From assembly GCA_963575745.1 (NCBI GenBank), contig CAUYUJ010009779.1, positions 124,001 to 188,000 of the forward strand: a DNA stretch of 64,000 nucleotides, given 5' to 3'. A program made the translations under genes and the position numbers. The DNA comes from Prorocentrum cordatum (Eukaryota > Sar > Dinophyceae > Prorocentrales > Prorocentraceae). Below the pieces are notes generated by a model. The model was given only the letters and a program-made list of their open reading frames with translations, searched no databases and was not told where the DNA came from. Position 1 is the first letter of the stretch. Every line of letters begins with the position of its first letter. Below, piece by piece: positions 62,601 through 64,000 of this stretch.

Positions 62601-64000
62601 ATGAGAAAGCAGGATCTGGAAAGCGAAGGAAAACGCGACATGGCATTTCACTAAAATGACTCTCACGCACGAACTGATTGATCGCAAAAGCAAAGGCGCG
62701 CATCCAATACACGGACATACGCACATCACACGCGAATCACACATACAAGTAGCACGGCCATCGGACAGACACACTCGCGCATAATAATCGTGTCAATGAA
62801 ACAAAAATTTTGCTGATTCATGGTGGGCACGCATACGCGAAGTGGAAGAGCGACATTTTTGCTGCGACAGAAAATTACGAACTAACGCAATGTTGCCGAT
62901 GCACAAACTCACCCCTCTCGCGCGGCGCCCCCTACAGGTTCGAAACATATGAGCCCTACGCTACCGCTTGTCGTTAACAGAAATACGCGACGATTACCGA
63001 ACTGCATGAACCATGGCAACGCGTGCTTTCCAGAGTATATACATTTGCACGTGCTGCGCAGTAGCCTGCCTCGCTCCACAGCTACTCACAAACTGTAACC
63101 CAACTTGCGAAAGAATTCTGGTTTCAGCTTCAAGCACTTCGCAGCAGCCATGTCCTTCGCTTCGGAATCGCCAGCCCCCTCCTTCGTAAGTCTCTTCCTC
63201 TCGGCGCGCCACGCCGAGCTGTGGTAATTCTTCCATTTCGTCAGGAGTTCCTTCTTCTGGGGGCCAATGACCTCCGACAGAGGCACAACGTCCTCCAGGA
63301 TCGCATGTCTGTTTGCCAATGTTTGGCGCACACAAGTTAGAGATAAACAGAACTTCACGCGCGTGTCCGCGAGAGCGCCGTCCTTACACAAACAATGGTA
63401 CATGATCTTGCCCGTGGCGGGCTGTCAATGGTGGCACGCAAACCTACGTTATACCGACGGCTTGCGCAACTGCTTGCTCGGATCAGCACCCCTTACATAA
63501 CGCGTGCGAGCTGTTATCGAGCCGCGCAAAAACAATCGCAGATAAGAACGCATACTAAAATGAGAAATGTGTCCTTCGAAGGAGTCTTCTTCTGGCCCGC
63601 TGGGGCCGTCTTCTTCTGGCTGGAAGGCGTCAGCTTGGCTCTCTTCGTGCCAGAAAGCGTCGGCTTGGCCTTCTTGGGCGTCGTCTTGGCCGAGGGGCTG
63701 GGCAGTTTGCGCTTCTTCATGACAGAAGGGGTGGACGGCTTGTCAGGGGTCTTCGCGCTGTTGTTCTTTGCTGCTTTCTTCTGCCCGCCGAGAGCGGCGG
63801 GAACTGGGTCAGGTTTCAGAGCAGCCAAGAACAAGTCGCGATCCTTCTCATTCATGGTCGTCGAAAATGGTTGTTCGCTGCATTCCGAAGACTTGAACTG
63901 GAACATAAGCGGGCTCTGCTGCTCGGGCGAGGGCTTCCGCGCGGGCTTCGGCGGCGGCGAGCGCGCGTCGAGGTCAGTTCCCAGAATTGTAGCGAAAATG
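56469..64000 (-). CDS. Multi-exon gene, highly charged protein of unknown function, 5' end outside window
   Basis: About 16 minus-strand exons are proposed: >64000-63574, 63308-63093, 62615-~62445, 62259-62169, 61827-61639, 61482-61346, 60988-60610, 60333-60304, 60138-~59982, ~58808-58698, 58528-58337, 58127-57897, 57713-57618, 57418-57125, 56999-56790 and 56609-56469. They add up to roughly 1000 residues: a K/S/T-rich N-terminus, a proline-rich middle, acidic runs with KRPS repeats, and a helical C-terminus. No known domain. Most junctions keep phase only if introns begin with GA or GC after AG. It is not excluded that two genes adjoin between 58.8 and 60.3 kb, where junctions are least certain. 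Confidence 0.6.
56790..56999 (-). CDS. Exon 15
   Basis: LLRPGRKEMDKTMLGEETPQ, EEAWQACVKTLKEFSTLKNM and SHLKKFAKLEPKIK. 70 codons between GTCAG and a donor GACCCT. AGGA is shared with the next acceptor. Confidence 0.7.
57125..57418 (-). CDS. Exon 14
   Basis: TAYQNAVDSGAVKEYFGTDG, QYSRHTGYSIDKTIGTEKRT and EASRMKTALDAVGWDFNFSK. The acceptor CTCACAG is clear. A GT donor at 57124 keeps phase (98 codons), but the exon may end earlier, after KKK. Confidence 0.65.
57618..57713 (-). CDS. Exon 13
   Basis: EHQSYMERKRATESKQALPT then AVYIASVFHGNQ. Acceptor GTCGCAG. The donor is GCTGTG after CCAG, or GTGTGT three bases on; both keep phase. Confidence 0.7.
57897..58127 (-). CDS. Exon 12
   Basis: An acidic start (EEAEEDDDDEVGPRDRNKFA), then EFLKLMAAGDVDPEVAEDWE and KATKFINTQKKGPGKYQVDV. 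77 codons if the donor is GATCGC after GTGAAG. A GT donor six bases earlier is also in phase. Confidence 0.7.
58337..58528 (-). CDS. Exon 11, acidic run and KRPS repeats
   Basis: DDKPTKKPAPSDSDDEEAEE, a long glutamate run, then KKRPASTVFKRPSAMVMKRP. KRPA/KRPS repeats are common in dinoflagellate proteins. Exactly 64 codons. The donor is GAAACG and AGGAA is repeated at the next acceptor. Confidence 0.7.
58698..58808 (-). CDS. Exon 10, or first exon of a separate gene
   Basis: MAPGASTLGQKPAAARGGIL then GQMATWGK, 28 codons from an ATG at 58781. Upstream to the acceptor CTATCAG near 58809 the frame stays open, so it can be internal. The donor after GGAAAG is GACAGT. AGGAC stands at both edges of the next intron. 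Confidence 0.5.
59176..59615. repeat. Mirrored 11-bp repeat arrays (GATGTAGTTTC / GAAACTACATC)
   Basis: From 59180 to 59312 the unit GATGTAGTTTC dominates. From 59425 to about 59605 the inverse GAAACTACATC dominates, with a few reversals in each half. The spacer carries GTTGTGGTTG and CAACCACAAC, also inverse to each other. The transcript could fold into one long hairpin. It lies inside an intron of the 56469-64000 gene. Confidence 0.85.
59982..60138 (-). CDS. Exon 9
   Basis: RRPTEGASSVFRAAADILER, CRPSSLLEMSVRSRMLGDGE, then LRACRGNGNAA. The acceptor is CGCTAG. The donor is not fixed. The next intron holds the 11-bp mirror repeat array. Confidence 0.5.
60304..60333 (-). CDS. Exon 8, ten-codon micro-exon
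   Basis: AYKWEASTQQ lies between ATCAG and a donor GCCTAG. CAGGCCTA is repeated exactly at both edges. It is in phase with exons 7 and 9. Small size keeps this tentative. Confidence 0.4.
60610..60988 (-). CDS. Exon 7, proline-rich
   Basis: RTARKKARIQLSARSKFLRG, then KVSHVETLELPAPPPKP and long proline-rich stretches (PPPPLPPPPIPAKRRPG), ending TRVPEK. One base plus 126 codons. The donor is GCGCCA after AAG. Confidence 0.7.
61346..61482 (-). CDS. Exon 6, acidic, poly-Q
   Basis: MPDMNNTIMEDTDASDAAEA, then an alanine/aspartate run and QQQQQEEND. It ends after GACAG followed by GAGTTT. CAGGA is shared with the acceptor of exon 7. Confidence 0.65.
61639..61827 (-). CDS. Exon 5
   Basis: ERYAIATFVEPRWREAAEHI, LDGMVFNTSGGQGQP, then a glycine/lysine-rich end (GGGGRRKGRKGKGSK). 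63 codons between GTCAG and a donor starting GAACGA. Confidence 0.65.
62169..62259 (-). CDS. Exon 4
   Basis: SMLEAFEQIGLSGVHQIFME then DGVDAHSVSQ. It ends at TCCCAG followed by GTTTCC, the one clear GT donor here. Length is one base plus thirty codons. Confidence 0.6.
62445..62615 (-). CDS. Exon 3
   Basis: SCFLMAQFCADSFLLCRGVG and MSGGPTDEPMEPRALALEHV, then PNDAAPTWGGMICR. The acceptor TTCCAG is clear. The donor is not fixed and should lie near 62440-62450. Confidence 0.5.
63093..63308 (-). CDS. Exon 2
   Basis: HAILEDVVPLSEVIGPQKKE, LLTKWKNYHSSAWRAERKRL and a KAC-poor basic end (KLKPEFFRKLGY). The acceptor is AACAG. The donor side TTACAG shares CAG with the next acceptor. Confidence 0.65.
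63574..64000 (-). CDS. Exon 1 (incomplete), lysine-rich
   Basis: Open from the window edge. It reads STTMNEKDRDLFLAALKPDP and then KKRKLPSPSAKTTPKKAKPT-type repeats, ending near KKTPSK. The donor after TCGAAG would be GACACA. Phase to the next exon does not fit by one base, so a further small exon or another edge is possible. Confidence 0.55.

Overview
The window reads as repeat-rich nuclear DNA of a core dinoflagellate. Three signs support this. An 18-base match to the 3' part of the dinoflagellate trans-spliced leader lies on the minus strand at 18673-18690. The protein at 53476-55463 belongs to a hypothetical-protein family that I remember as abundant in dinoflagellate genomes. Introns in the right-hand genes have non-GT donors (mostly GA, some GC) next to AG, with short direct repeats at both splice sites. 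The DNA is GC-rich, with some lower-GC stretches in the last 12 kb. I see no rRNA, tRNA, CRISPR array, bacterial operon or plasmid origin.

Layout. 0-6 kb: mosaic of short dispersed repeats, foldback elements and simple repeats, including two opposed copies of a ~0.75-kb element carrying an ~83-bp minisatellite. 6.1-8.1 kb (minus): decayed non-LTR retrotransposon reverse transcriptase. 8.5-16.6 kb (minus): a series of protein-like segments of unknown function, separated by microsatellites, a MITE and a 190-bp minisatellite, and repeatedly changing frame. 17.7-18.7 kb (minus): an intronless coiled-coil ORF headed by the relict spliced leader, probably a retroposed mRNA. 19-26.4 kb: repeats and foldback elements. 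26.4-30 kb: weak coding signals only. 30-37 kb: long (TCC)n/(GGA)n tracts in opposed arms, a large foldback element, a ~215-bp satellite and one plausible minus-strand gene. 37-52.7 kb: more repeats, a second retrotransposon remnant (38.8-40.0 kb, plus) and third copies of several families.

The right end (53.5-64 kb) is ordinary gene territory. One gene (53476-55463, minus) has two exons and a one-base frameshift. A second, unidentified gene runs from the right edge down to a stop at 56469 (minus) in about 16 exons. It encodes a lysine/acid/proline-rich protein of roughly 1000 residues. Most of its exons join in frame when introns are cut at AG|GA or AG|GC instead of a GT donor.

The genes do not form a recognisable pathway. 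The coherent story is genome structure: at least ten distinct small inverted-repeat families with no transposase in the window, retroelement and retrogene remnants, microsatellites growing inside elements and possible introns, and a non-canonical intron class. All family assignments are by eye or from memory; no search was run.
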